Virus record (IMG/VR): IMGVR_UViG_3300032309_001048
Coordinates: 1-35,668 of that record
Direction: 5' to 3' (one strand)
Length of the DNA: 35,668 nt
Source of the DNA: a virus
The notes under the pieces were generated by a model, which ran no database searches, was not told where the DNA came from, and worked only from the letters and a program-made list of their open reading frames with translations. The position numbers were made by a program, and so were the translations under genes. Shown in pieces: positions 1-6,980 of this stretch (position 1 is the stretch's first letter; the number at the start of each line of letters is the position of its first letter).

Positions 1-12
1 AGATTGACAACC
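1..12. repeat. Terminal 12-base direct repeat, left copy
   Basis: The first 12 bases, AGATTGACAACC, are identical to the last 12 bases of the window. An exact 12-base match at both termini is unlikely by chance. It could be a cohesive-end (cos) overhang written at both ends, since lambda also has a 12-base overhang and this phage has a lambda gpA-type terminase. It could also be an assembly overlap or an attachment core. Confidence 0.6.
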
Positions 13-53
13 CGCGGAGTTGCAATGTTTTTGGGAGCCTTCTAATTTTTTGC

Positions 54-85
54 AAAAACTTTTTTCATTTTTTTATGAAAAGTCA
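54..85 (-). terminator. Possible weak terminator at end of leftward operon
   Basis: Read on the minus strand, the bases just after the stop codon of the last gene can form an A/T-rich hairpin (CTTTTCAT pairing with ATGAAAA, with a small bulge) followed by a run of five T. It is where the leftward transcript would be expected to end. The stem is A/T-only apart from a few pairs, so it is weaker than the terminator behind the capsid gene. Confidence 0.35.
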
Positions 86-613
86 TTCCAACTCGCGGTA
101 AAGTTTCACGATCGGCTCGAGCGCAACTCGGAGGTTTTCTTTCTCGTCCATGCGCCAATCGCTGAACGGTTTCGTCTTCACGAGATCGAGCAGGCTCTTG
201 TGCAGTTTGCCTGCGTGTGCGAGCCACAAGCGGCTCGGCCCTGGCGTGCGCTCAGGGTCGTTAGTCTCTCGGTTAGCAGAGCCAGGAGGTGGGAGCAACT
301 CGGCGAACTGGAGACCGACGCGAGCAACATCGGACGGCCAGAGATCGAGGAGCAACTGCTCGCGGTTGCGATAGAGGAACACTGCCTTATCGGCGTGATC
401 GAGAGGGATGCCGAGGGATAGTATCCACTCCGGGCGATTAACGACTTGCTCCTTGCCCAGCATGAGGAGAGACCCGCACTCTGCGAGGGCGGTGAGTGAC
501 TCTCGGGCTTGGTGTTTGGCTTGGCTGGCGAGGAGGAGAGCGTCGGCGTATCTGGCCTTGGCTGCGGTCTCGATGGTCTCGAGGTTAGTTGGTTGTGCGG
601 TTACGATTTCCAT
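83..613 (-). CDS. Hypothetical protein, last gene of the leftward operon
   Basis: A 176-residue soluble protein that I do not recognise. The first half is alanine- and leucine-rich and probably helical (residues 10-60), the middle contains a GIPLDHADKAVFLYRNREQ segment, and the C-terminal third is charged. There is no signal peptide or membrane segment. It starts at ATG 613 and overlaps the upstream helix-turn-helix gene by 29 bases, so the two are probably translated from one message. It is the last gene before the left terminus and is followed by a weak hairpin. Codon use resembles its neighbours. The reading frame is long and uninterrupted, so I am fairly sure it is a gene, but its role is unknown. 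Confidence 0.7.
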   Translation of the reverse strand: MEIVTAQPTNLETIETAAKARYADALLLASQAKHQARESLTALAECGSLLMLGKEQVVNRPEWILSLGIPLDHADKAVFLYRNREQLLLDLWPSDVARVGLQFAELLPPPGSANRETNDPERTPGPSRLWLAHAGKLHKSLLDLVKTKPFSDWRMDEKENLRVALEPIVKLYRELE

Positions 614-992
614 TGGTATGTTTGTATGTCTTTTTTGCTTGATCTGTCTTAAGTGCGGCTGACGGCGGGAGTCCCGTCTCGTTGAGGTAGTTCGTGGCGA
701 CCTTCGATATAGCCTGCTTGGTGCAGCCCAGATCGCGTGCTACTTCGAGCATGCTTCTGCCTGCGGTCATGGGATGCCCGAGCGCGAATGCCACGCCCCA
801 GAGCGTTCTGGAGCGCCAGTAGCCGTGCTCTGCGAAGAAGGTCAGAAAATGATTTAGCGTGTGCATCATTCGCTCCGCTGCGCGCCGGTGGTTGGTGATC
901 GGCTCGGCGGTCGGCGTGCCGTCACAGAATGCCGTGTAGTCTACGGTGTAGCTTGCTTCGTCGAACTCGGCTGCGTCTCGCTCGTCTTGCAT
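585..992 (-). CDS. Helix-turn-helix DNA-binding protein
   Basis: A 135-residue protein with a likely helix-turn-helix around residues 77-105: the segment SMLEVARDLGCTKQAISKV has the helix-turn-helix pattern of sigma-region-4 and repressor-type folds, with the recognition helix at CTKQAISKV. The N-terminal half (acidic start, then an HFLTFFAEHGYW segment) is not recognised. It lies directly downstream of the replicative helicase, separated by 47 bases, and overlaps the next gene. A role as a late regulator or DNA-binding accessory factor is an inference; a small packaging or replication protein with the same fold cannot be excluded. The basic, asparagine-rich tail (NGNRNRTTN) could contact DNA. 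Confidence 0.65.
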   Translation of the reverse strand: MQDERDAAEFDEASYTVDYTAFCDGTPTAEPITNHRRAAERMMHTLNHFLTFFAEHGYWRSRTLWGVAFALGHPMTAGRSMLEVARDLGCTKQAISKVATNYLNETGLPPSAALKTDQAKKTYKHTNGNRNRTTN

Positions 993-1039
993 TGATGGAA
1001 GTTGTCGCGCACCGGATGCGAGATTGCAAAAAGTATTTT

Positions 1040-2329
1040 TTACGCCTTCACCGACCTATCGACAAACCGCGATATGCTGCCCTGCATGATAACCGGAATG
1101 GACGCCCCTCGCTCTCCCTCTCGGTTTTTGTTTACCATGATAAATGCTCCTTCGTTCGTGTGGCTGATCATCCAGACATGATCGCTGTGGTGTCCGATTG
1201 CGCGGGATTCTCGAAGTTTGCCCTCGTCGTTGAGCTGTGAGGCTGTTGCTAGCGTGATGTTGAGTTGCAGGGCGAGGGCTTTGAGCCGTTTGGTGATTTC
1301 GCTTACATGTTGCTCTCTTGTCTCGTTTGAGTTGAGAGACCGGAGGTGGACGAGTTGGATGTAATCAACGACCGCGATGTCGCACTCTCCCTTGGACGTA
1401 AGTTCCCGCAAGCATCCGTCGATCGTTTCGAGTTCAGAATAACCACTCTCGACTTGGATTTTTGACGATTTGAGAGTTGCCATGGCGCGTTGGAATTTCG
1501 CCATTTTTTCGTTGGTAATATCCTCGCCCACATACTTGAGCGCCCGGATGTTGAACCCGCACATGGCAGATAGGATGCGCGAGAGCACCTGAGCCGCTGG
1601 CATTTCCAGAGAGAAAAACACCACCCGCTTGTTGGCCTTGATTGCCTCCAGCGCCAACTGCACCAGCAGGATCGACTTTCCGCCCGATGTCGGCGCCGCG
1701 ATGGTCACCAGCTCCCCGCGCTTGGGTCCGCCGCCCGTTACTTCGTCGAGGTATGCCAGCCCCGTCGAAAAGGCTTCCGCCGGTTCCTTATTCTCCAATT
1801 CGTCCACGATCTGCTCAAGGATGTCCTTCGTGCTCTTGCGTTGTGTCTCCCCTTGGGCCGCTGCGGTGGCCAATTCCAGCGAAAGCGCGGCAATATCTCC
1901 CTCCTGCCGAGAAAAATTCTCTTCAGCCCTCCGAACAGCCTCCAACGCCCTGCGGTAGCGTGCCGTTTTTACGAGTATGCCGTGGTGCCACGACACCGAC
2001 CCCGGATCTCCCGTGGGAAATGTCGTGCGTAGCTGCATGAGCGCGAAGTCGCCCCCTATGTCACCCAGCACGCCCTTTTGCTCCAACTTCGCCTGCACCG
2101 CGAAGAAATCCGTCTTCACTCCCGCCTCGTGGAGTTCCTGCACCGCTTGCAGGATGATCTTGTGCGCCTGGCTAAAAAATAGCTCCTCTGGCCATGCCAT
2201 CGCATTCAGTAGGTCGAAGTTCTGGAGCAACCCCGAAATCGCGCACCGCTCGCTCGATTCGTTCACCGGAACGGCCTTCGGCATCGGGATGATATTTTGG
2301 TTTTTTTCCATGATTGCGTTCATAGACAA
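1040..2329 (-). CDS. Replicative DNA helicase, DnaB-like
   Basis: A 429-residue DnaB-family hexameric helicase that would unwind phage DNA at the fork. Residues 25-105 match the DnaB N-terminal helical domain (ERCAISGLLQN, then FFSQAHKIILQAVQEL). The C-terminal RecA-like domain carries a Walker A at 212-219 (APTSGGKS), a Walker B at about 317-325 (CDIAVVDYI) and a later segment ATASQLNDEGKLRESRAIG, typical of DnaB motif 4. Length is near the usual 430-470. Its start overlaps the end of the replication-initiator gene by 10 bases, so initiator and helicase form one unit. A short hairpin (GGGGTC TTC GACCCC) sits 12-26 bases before its start codon and might affect translation. Confidence 0.93.
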   Translation of the reverse strand: MSMNAIMEKNQNIIPMPKAVPVNESSERCAISGLLQNFDLLNAMAWPEELFFSQAHKIILQAVQELHEAGVKTDFFAVQAKLEQKGVLGDIGGDFALMQLRTTFPTGDPGSVSWHHGILVKTARYRRALEAVRRAEENFSRQEGDIAALSLELATAAAQGETQRKSTKDILEQIVDELENKEPAEAFSTGLAYLDEVTGGGPKRGELVTIAAPTSGGKSILLVQLALEAIKANKRVVFFSLEMPAAQVLSRILSAMCGFNIRALKYVGEDITNEKMAKFQRAMATLKSSKIQVESGYSELETIDGCLRELTSKGECDIAVVDYIQLVHLRSLNSNETREQHVSEITKRLKALALQLNITLATASQLNDEGKLRESRAIGHHSDHVWMISHTNEGAFIMVNKNREGERGASIPVIMQGSISRFVDRSVKA

Positions 2330-2769
2330 GTCACCGGAGAGGGGTCGAAGACCCCGACTCTATTCTCTTCTCTTCTAGTCCCGTTTTGGTCACGCTTGGA
2401 GCGTGACATTTTCGTGACAACTTCGTTGGCTCGTTGCTTCCACTTTCTCTGCGTGGCAAGTGCTCGCTCTTTAGCTGTTTGCGAGTTGTGTCTGTCGAAG
2501 TTTGAGAAGCTTACTTTATCGCCTTTGATCGTGATCCACCCACAATTTGCCATGGCTTCGTCGAAGGTCTCACAGCGCGTGATTTCGCGGATAATTCGCA
2601 GTGATGCAATTCCTGTCACGCCGTCACCGTGACAATTCCGTGACGCCCACGACCACACTTTGCACAGCTTCCCGACCACCGCATCCGGGTCCAATCCGGT
2701 CAACTCGGCAATCGTTGCCACCTCCACCTTTTCGTGGATGTGGTGTTCAACTTTGATCCATTCACTCAT
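2320..2769 (-). CDS. Phage replication initiator / helicase loader-like protein
   Basis: A 149-residue protein whose first 110 residues look like the N-terminal winged-helix domain of phage replisome-organiser proteins: MSEWIKVEHH start, then a conserved LTGLDPDAVVGKLCKVWSWA segment and a later ANCGWITIKGDKVSFSNF strand pair. In related phages such proteins bind the origin and bring in the helicase, and here the next gene is the DnaB-like helicase, overlapping by 10 bases. The tail after residue 115 is basic and probably disordered. A GGAAG ribosome-binding site lies five bases before the ATG at 2769. Assignment rests on motif recognition and context; origin binding is inferred. Confidence 0.75.
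   Translation of the reverse strand: MSEWIKVEHHIHEKVEVATIAELTGLDPDAVVGKLCKVWSWASRNCHGDGVTGIASLRIIREITRCETFDEAMANCGWITIKGDKVSFSNFDRHNSQTAKERALATQRKWKQRANEVVTKMSRSKRDQNGTRREENRVGVFDPSPVTCL
2341..2355 (-). promoter_or_regulatory. Short hairpin before the helicase start
   Basis: GGGGTC and GACCCC are separated by three bases, giving a six-pair G/C-rich stem that ends 12 bases before the helicase ATG and lies inside the 3' end of the initiator gene. No T run follows it. It could slow translation of the helicase or stabilise the message, but could also be incidental. Confidence 0.3.
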
Positions 2770-3173
2770 AATTTCTTCCAGCGCTTGATCGCGTCAATGA
2801 CTCTCATGGTCTCTTTTTCGTGGGTCTCATTCGTTTTGGCTGGTGTGACCGCTAATAAAAACGAGAGATATTTAGAGGCAACGTCTGCCAGTTCACCAGC
2901 AACGGCCCTCGCCTCGTCTCGCTCTTTGATCAGGCGCTCGTAGTGGTTGATGGTCATTGTTGCAATGTCTCCGCTGGCTCGATCCATTAGCGCCGCGTCG
3001 CGCTCTTCGGCGAGTTTGTTGACTGCCAGCACATGCTCGGTTGCAAGGTCGTCGTATTGCTCCCTCGCCTCGTCTCGCTCGCGCTCTATAGCGCAAATCA
3101 TGCAATTTCCGGTCATGTCGAGACTGAGATCGCAAACATGACTCTTCGTTTCTGGTGTTTGTTGATTATCCAT
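2766..3173 (-). CDS. Coiled-coil protein with ERDEAR repeats (first of two)
   Basis: A hypothetical, probably 135-residue protein. After a short N-terminal stretch with three cysteines (CDLSLDMTGNCMIC, a possible metal-binding knuckle) it is almost all charged alpha helix with repeated RDEAR/KERDEAR blocks, predicting a coiled coil, and ends in a basic helix. I prefer ATG 3173 (MDNQQTPET), which leaves an 8-base overlap with the upstream gene; an in-frame ATG at 3227 would add 18 residues and overlap by 62 bases. It shares the ERDEAR repeat with the next gene upstream, so the two are probably duplicates. It precedes the replication initiator with a 4-base overlap. Function unknown. Confidence 0.7.
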   Translation of the reverse strand: MDNQQTPETKSHVCDLSLDMTGNCMICAIERERDEAREQYDDLATEHVLAVNKLAEERDAALMDRASGDIATMTINHYERLIKERDEARAVAGELADVASKYLSFLLAVTPAKTNETHEKETMRVIDAIKRWKKL

Positions 3174-3387
3174 TTTTAGAATTTCCGAACATCGCATTAT
3201 GCCATTTTGTTGTTTGTTCTTCATCAATTTGTGGGATGTATGCGTCAGCAGTTTGCCAAAGTTCTCGTAACGCTTCCCGCGCCTCGTCTCGCTCTCGCTC
3301 TGTTTTTTCTAACTCATCCCTGTGGATTTTGTGCATGATGTTTCCGTCTCGCCACATTTCCAATTCAGTCCGCGCCTCGTCGCGCTC
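2911..3387. repeat. Dispersed 14-base repeat GCCTCGTCTCGCTC, four copies
   Basis: Exact copies lie at 2911-2924, 3067-3080 and 3281-3294, and a copy with one mismatch at 3374-3387. All are in the same sense and encode the RDEAR blocks of two adjacent coiled-coil genes. The spacings (156, 214 and 93 bases) are irregular, which argues more for repeat expansion in coding sequence than for evenly spaced origin iterons. Confidence 0.6.
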
Positions 3388-3459
3388 AACCGCTGCTCTT
3401 GCGGCCATTTTTACAGCGCATTCCCATTTGTTTTTCCAAGCTGTTATTTCATCATTCAC
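3166..3459 (-). CDS. Coiled-coil protein with ERDEAR repeats (second of two)
   Basis: A 97-residue, highly charged, mostly helical protein. Blocks VERDEAR (about residues 24-30) and RERDEAREALREL (about 55-67) repeat the motif found in the neighbouring downstream gene, and a coiled coil is likely throughout residues 5-70. Such small coiled-coil proteins of unknown function are common in phage early regions. It starts at ATG 3459, overlapping the stop of the upstream gene by 4 bases, which supports the start. No catalytic motif is visible. Probable paralogue of its downstream neighbour, with repeat copy number as the main difference. Confidence 0.7.
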   Translation of the reverse strand: MNDEITAWKNKWECAVKMAARAAVERDEARTELEMWRDGNIMHKIHRDELEKTERERDEAREALRELWQTADAYIPQIDEEQTTKWHNAMFGNSKNG

Positions 3460-3683
3460 GACATTGCTTTCTGGCGGATTCGTTTTGATGGTATGTTAAA
3501 TCCGGATGCGTTCCCAAGGGCCGTGCAGAGTTGGCTGTAAAAGGTCGAGTTGAGAAATGCGATGGCACTCTTTTGGTTCATCTCGCGGTGCTCGTTCAAG
3601 CTTTTCGTCTCGTAGACGGTTTCGTTCTGCGCGTCGAGCACGGCCTGTTCGATCATCCCGCAGAGCAGGCTGCGAGTAAACAT
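3456..3683 (-). CDS. Small conserved phage protein of unknown function
   Basis: A 75-residue protein beginning MFTRSLLCGMIEQAVLDAQ, followed by a hydrophilic linker and an AIAFLNSTFYSQLCTALG helix. The pattern of a helical IEQAVLDA segment then AIAFL..S.....C..LG resembles small phage proteins found near DNA-replication genes, whose function is unknown. An in-frame ATG at 3725 would add 14 residues and overlap the zinc-ribbon gene by 31 bases. The frame stays open to ATG 3920, but the upstream part is arginine- and proline-rich and low in plausibility, because there the true coding frame is the zinc-ribbon gene at 3695-3874. I therefore trim it. Confidence 0.6.
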   Translation of the reverse strand: MFTRSLLCGMIEQAVLDAQNETVYETKSLNEHREMNQKSAIAFLNSTFYSQLCTALGNASGFNIPSKRIRQKAMS

Positions 3684-3694
3684 TAGCTCGTTGT

Positions 3695-3874
3695 CTATTT
3701 TTTGGTCAGGTGAAACTTGTGGCATATCGGGCAGGCATATCGCCTGATCGACTTCTTGCGGTTGCGCCGGGCAAGCCGCACCGCCGCGAGCTTGAGAGCG
3801 ACCGTGCGCTCGCTGGGGTATGCCTTTTTTGACAGGCACATGCTCCAGATTGTTTCGGGGTCGTAGTTGTTCAC
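3695..3874 (-). CDS. Small zinc-ribbon protein (CPIC...HLTKK type)
   Basis: A 59-residue gene in a different frame from the long open frame covering this stretch. From GTG 3874 it reads MNNYDPETIW, then SKKAYPSERTVALKLAAVRL, a basic linker RRNRKKSIRRY and ACPICHKFHLTKK before the stop. The C-terminal CPxCxxxHLT signature after a basic helical region is a common phage mini-protein, probably binding one zinc ion and contacting nucleic acid. A smaller in-frame ATG exists at 3841. An AGGA lies 10 bases before the GTG. The sense of this frame is far better than the arginine/proline-rich alternative, so I regard it as the real gene. Confidence 0.7.
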   Translation of the reverse strand: MNNYDPETIWSMCLSKKAYPSERTVALKLAAVRLARRNRKKSIRRYACPICHKFHLTKK

Positions 3875-3924
3875 TCATTTTTTTTCCTGCGCGTATCCCG
3901 CCGCGCCCCGGTCGCTGCATTTAG

Positions 3925-4377
3925 TTAAAACGGAATGTCATCGCCATCCGCATTGGTGTGGATTGTCACAGCTTTTGACGGGCCGCTGAGAATCGCCTTG
4001 GCCTCGGCCAGCTCCTTCGCCGACACCCAGCGGGCGACTTCGTGGTATCCGGTCTCTTCGTTGAACTCGACGATCACCGTGCCGCTGCGTCCGAGGAGGT
4101 CTTCCGGTTCCACGCTGGCGGTCTCGTCTGGCACGATGGCGAAGCCCAGCGCCTCGCGGACTTGGTCGATCTTCCATGCGGCCTTGGCGACGAACACCAT
4201 GTTGTCGTAGATCGTCCCTCCGTTGCTCCCGTCCGGTAGTTTCACCCGGCACTTCATTCGGATGTATTCGTTGCCGGTTTTGGGTGACACTTTCAATTCA
4301 GCTCCCTCGATCTCGACCTTGTGTTTTCCGGGCGCGATCTGTGGGGCTTGTGGTTCTTGTTGTTTGTAGGTTGGCAT
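3925..4377 (-). CDS. Single-stranded DNA-binding-like protein (DUF669-type)
   Basis: A 150-residue protein. Residues 12-110 look like an OB-type beta-rich domain of the phage DUF669 family: APGKHKVEIEGAE, then GNEYIRMKCRVKLPDG, then a IYDNMVF...AAWKIDQVREALG block. The last residues, NADGDDIPF, closely match the acidic DDDIPF tail of bacterial SSB proteins, which recruits partner enzymes. It would coat single-stranded DNA during replication or recombination. It sits four bases downstream of the exonuclease gene and near the Sak4-like ATPase, a classic recombination trio. Family assignment is by motif only; the tail is directly visible. Confidence 0.78.
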   Translation of the reverse strand: MPTYKQQEPQAPQIAPGKHKVEIEGAELKVSPKTGNEYIRMKCRVKLPDGSNGGTIYDNMVFVAKAAWKIDQVREALGFAIVPDETASVEPEDLLGRSGTVIVEFNEETGYHEVARWVSAKELAEAKAILSGPSKAVTIHTNADGDDIPF

Positions 4378-4380
4378 AGG

Positions 4381-5385
4381 TTATTTGATTTTGGTTTGGC
4401 GCAGGGTTTTGCTTCCGGCTCCCCGCTTGATGGCCGCTTCGTTCACTTCCACGCCGGAATCGGCACAGAATTGGCGAAATTTTTCACCGCTCATTGACCC
4501 ACCCATGGCAAGGATGAGGGTCTCGATAGAGGTATGCTTTGCGACCTCGGCGATGGCCTGAGTCTCGACATACTGCTCGCCGGCGGATTCCGTGACTTTC
4601 CAGCCTGGAATCTCCTCGCCAGCGTCAACGCGCTCTTTGAGGATTTTGAGCAGCGGCTTGGCGATTTCCTTTTCCGCGATCTTCCAGTTCTTGGCAAAGA
4701 TTGAAAACTCAATGGGATTGGCGAGCAACTTGGCTTTGATTTCCTCGATAGATGTCTCGGAGTGAACCAAAGCCAGCGCCTCGGAGGATTGGCGCACGAT
4801 GGCCTTGCAAGTGTTGTAATTGGCGCACCAGTCGCAATACTCGCAGGGAGTAGGTTGGGCGTCCTCGCTCGTGGCCTCGGCGATCCATCCCTGCGTAATC
4901 TGCTCGGCTTCTGAACGGGTAAAGTCGTAGGACCGCACTAGCCGCTGATCTATGTAGATCACATGCGCAGTCCACGACTCCGCAAAATGATCTTCCATGC
5001 AGGCAAGGGCGTAGGCGGCTAATTGCTGGCGGTAATTTCTAACCTGACCGCTTTTGATGTCTGCCACCCAGCGCTTGCGCTTGGAAAGAGCGTCAGAGGT
5101 GCCAAGCTTTGAGAGTCCCGGCACGGCCATGGCGAGATATTCCTCTCGGGTCTCGACATGCTCGCCACCGGAAAGGCGATTGAGCGTTTCAATGCCCCAA
5201 GCTGCGACATCCATATCGGCTCGTGAAAGTTGCGAAAGAGGAATTGGATCGCCATCCATCGCCAACCGAATCGCGCGGTCGATAGCCGTCCCGCGCTCTG
5301 CTGCCGCCGACGCACCGGATGCGCCGACGAATACGGCACATTCCGCGAGCTTTGGTGCCATGGAGGGTGTGAGTTCTTTACTCAT
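4381..5385 (-). CDS. PD-(D/E)XK exonuclease, RecB/Cas4-like (DUF2800-type)
   Basis: A 334-residue nuclease expected to resect DNA ends for recombination. The core signature is present: GTSDAL with D98, then a strand ending VADIKSG (D109, K111) and NYRQQLAAYA, which is the QxxxY motif IV. An N-terminal AAERGTAIDRAI segment matches the usual helix of this family. Cysteines at about 181, 184, 187 and 193 (CEYCDWC...TC) form a cluster like the iron-sulfur or zinc site of Cas4/AddB-type enzymes; Cys16 might contribute. A strong GGAGG lies six bases before ATG 5385. It is followed by the SSB-like gene and preceded, after one small gene, by the recombination ATPase. Confidence 0.85.
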   Translation of the reverse strand: MSKELTPSMAPKLAECAVFVGASGASAAAERGTAIDRAIRLAMDGDPIPLSQLSRADMDVAAWGIETLNRLSGGEHVETREEYLAMAVPGLSKLGTSDALSKRKRWVADIKSGQVRNYRQQLAAYALACMEDHFAESWTAHVIYIDQRLVRSYDFTRSEAEQITQGWIAEATSEDAQPTPCEYCDWCANYNTCKAIVRQSSEALALVHSETSIEEIKAKLLANPIEFSIFAKNWKIAEKEIAKPLLKILKERVDAGEEIPGWKVTESAGEQYVETQAIAEVAKHTSIETLILAMGGSMSGEKFRQFCADSGVEVNEAAIKRGAGSKTLRQTKIK

Positions 5386-5593
5386 TGCCCACCTCCGCTA
5401 TTTTGACGAAACTTAACTTGTTGTCATCGATCGCCATTCCGCAGTGATTGCGGCGAAAATAGAGTTCGATCTGGTCTGCAACTTTCTTGGCGTCGTATTC
5501 GTCCAAGTAAATCGAGATCAACCCAAGCGGAGTCAGTGCAAGCATTTCCTCTGTGTCCTCTGTGTCCTCTGTGTCCTCTGTGGTTAATCTCAT
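5378..5593 (-). CDS. Small protein whose N-terminus is built from a TED repeat
   Basis: A 71-residue protein with start MRLTTEDTEDTEDTEEMLAL, encoded by four 9-base repeats, followed by an ordinary soluble domain (YLDEYDAKKVADQIELYFRR, then a GMAIDDNKLSFVKIAE end). Start ATG 5593 overlaps the ATPase stop codon as ATGA and has a GGAGG four bases upstream, so the repeat is inside a translated gene. An internal ATG at residue 17 (MLALTPLG) would skip the repeat. The second half could be the original gene, with the repeat inserted at its 5' end. It overlaps the exonuclease start by 8 bases. Function unknown. Confidence 0.65.
   Translation of the reverse strand: MRLTTEDTEDTEDTEEMLALTPLGLISIYLDEYDAKKVADQIELYFRRNHCGMAIDDNKLSFVKIAEVGNE
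5547..5582. repeat. Four tandem copies of TCCTCTGTG (TED-coding repeat)
   Basis: Four perfect 9-base units run from 5547 to 5582. On the minus strand they read as CACAGAGGA units and encode TED. Repeats of this CACAGAGGACACAGAGG type, often beginning after AACCAC, are in my memory dispersed in genomes of Verrucomicrobiota, Planctomycetota and other environmental bacteria, so a chromosomal origin is possible. Confidence 0.85.
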
Positions 5594-6528
5594 GCCGCCT
5601 CCTTCAGTTCGGTAGCCTTAGCAATCAGCGCCTCGGGGCGATCCACAATGTTTGCGCGGAGTTTCTCCGAAACATCCCGCCAAGTTTGTCCTGGCTGAAT
5701 TGATTTGTTGGAGATAAGGAAGGCGTTGACCGCATCCTCGTTGGCCTCAAGCATCTCGAAGGCCCGCACATGCTCCGCACCGACCACGACCACCGCCGGT
5801 TCGGCTTTTGCCTTCGGTGTTGCGCTTGTGGCGAATAAATGCGCCACCGAATCCCACTCCAATGGCAGCTCCTCCGCCAGCCCACTGCGTGTCTTGGCGT
5901 CGTAGGCCGCGCTGTGTGTGGTAAGCATGACGCGCTCCTTGCCGCCAAGTCCTTTTCCGCGTCCTGTGTCGGTGGTCGAGACCTTGGTCTTAAATCTCAA
6001 GAACCAAAGTTCATCCGCGAACTCTTTAAGCAGCGGGGAACATTGCTTGCTCAGTTTTAACTCGTAACGGTCGTAAGGTGCCAAAGCATCGGGTGCCTCG
6101 AATTTAACGATCCTGGAGTGAGCTATCAGCACCACATGTTTTCCGGCGTCAATCAACGCATCGATGCTGGTCAGCATGCGGCTAATTCGCTCCGCGACCA
6201 TGACCCAGCCCTTTCCGTATCCGAAGTCTTCGATGCTGGTCTTTTTGCTGGTTGCCAGCAGGTCTTCGACGCACAGGCGCTCTGCCCAATCCGCGCTGTC
6301 GATGACGATCGTCTTGTAATCGGTTGCCTTAGCCTCGGCTAATGCTTCCGTGAGTTGCTTCCAGGTGTTGATGTCGCAGCGGTCAACGTCCAAGTGCGAT
6401 GTTCCTTGCTCAATGTCGAGGAATAGCGGTTTCGGGAACTGCGCTGCAAAGGTCGATTTTCCGACCGACTCAACGCCGTATAGAACTACGCGCTGTGCGC
6501 GTGTTTGTTTTCCTGTTGTTATTTTCAT
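5590..6528 (-). CDS. RecA-like ATPase, Sak4-type recombinase / AAA_24
   Basis: A 312-residue P-loop ATPase. Walker A lies at 18-25 (GVESVGKS) right after the first strand, and Walker B at about 71-79 (YKTIVIDSAD); a later VVLIAHSRI strand matches the sensor region. This layout is typical of phage Sak4-like single-strand-annealing or recombination ATPases, which work with a phage SSB. That partner is encoded three genes downstream, with the exonuclease between. I chose ATG 6528 (MKITTGKQTR) rather than 6597, because the longer version would overlap the RuvC-like gene by 58 bases and adds a low-complexity basic leader. Stop and next start overlap as ATGA. Confidence 0.82.
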   Translation of the reverse strand: MKITTGKQTRAQRVVLYGVESVGKSTFAAQFPKPLFLDIEQGTSHLDVDRCDINTWKQLTEALAEAKATDYKTIVIDSADWAERLCVEDLLATSKKTSIEDFGYGKGWVMVAERISRMLTSIDALIDAGKHVVLIAHSRIVKFEAPDALAPYDRYELKLSKQCSPLLKEFADELWFLRFKTKVSTTDTGRGKGLGGKERVMLTTHSAAYDAKTRSGLAEELPLEWDSVAHLFATSATPKAKAEPAVVVVGAEHVRAFEMLEANEDAVNAFLISNKSIQPGQTWRDVSEKLRANIVDRPEALIAKATELKEAA

Positions 6529-6539
6529 GATCTGTATTT

Positions 6540-6980
6540 CTATTTGTATTTTTCGTTTGTTTCGGCAGCGTAAACGGCCACTGCCAGTGCCGCCCATGTG
6601 TGGGACTTAATACCATAAGTCCCACCTGGGTTCTTCTTCGTGCCTTGCGGCCCGAAAATGTCAATGAGTCTCTGCCTTATGTTTCCGTCTTTGGCTCGCA
6701 TCGAGCCGCAGAGATACATTTTAACATCCTTGCGGTAGCAGAGCCGCACCGGCGTGCGTGCCACCTCGATGAATCGCCCTATCCATACGCAGGTCTCGAA
6801 GGTGCTTGCTCCCACCGCCATGCCGTAGCTGGCGATCATTTCGCAGGCTACAGAGTTGTATTCGCGACCAATCAGAATCTGGCGGATCTCCGCATTAGGT
6901 AGGTGGCCGTGGTCAACGATCAGGCCGCTATCAAACTGCACGAACGCGGTGTGGGTCGTGCCGGGGTCGAGAGCGATCAT
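6540..6980 (-). CDS. RuvC-like RNase H-fold resolvase
   Basis: A 146-residue protein with the RNase H-fold signature of RuvC: strand one with MIALDPGTTHTAF (Asp5), a second acidic strand SVACEMIASYG (Glu47) and a C-terminal helix SHTWAALAVAVYAAE. It would cut branched DNA left by replication or recombination, for example before packaging. In E. coli RuvC the last helix carries two catalytic aspartates; here that position reads SHTWAA, so no clear acid is left except Glu140 further on. It may use another residue or be a non-catalytic relative. It overlaps a small membrane-protein gene by 4 bases and lies next to the ATPase and nuclease genes. Confidence 0.75.
   Translation of the reverse strand: MIALDPGTTHTAFVQFDSGLIVDHGHLPNAEIRQILIGREYNSVACEMIASYGMAVGASTFETCVWIGRFIEVARTPVRLCYRKDVKMYLCGSMRAKDGNIRQRLIDIFGPQGTKKNPGGTYGIKSHTWAALAVAVYAAETNEKYK

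Noticed and set aside
20-421. Plus-strand frame at the left end
   Set aside because: It is the antisense of the gene at 83-613, has no ribosome-binding site, and no other gene uses the plus strand.
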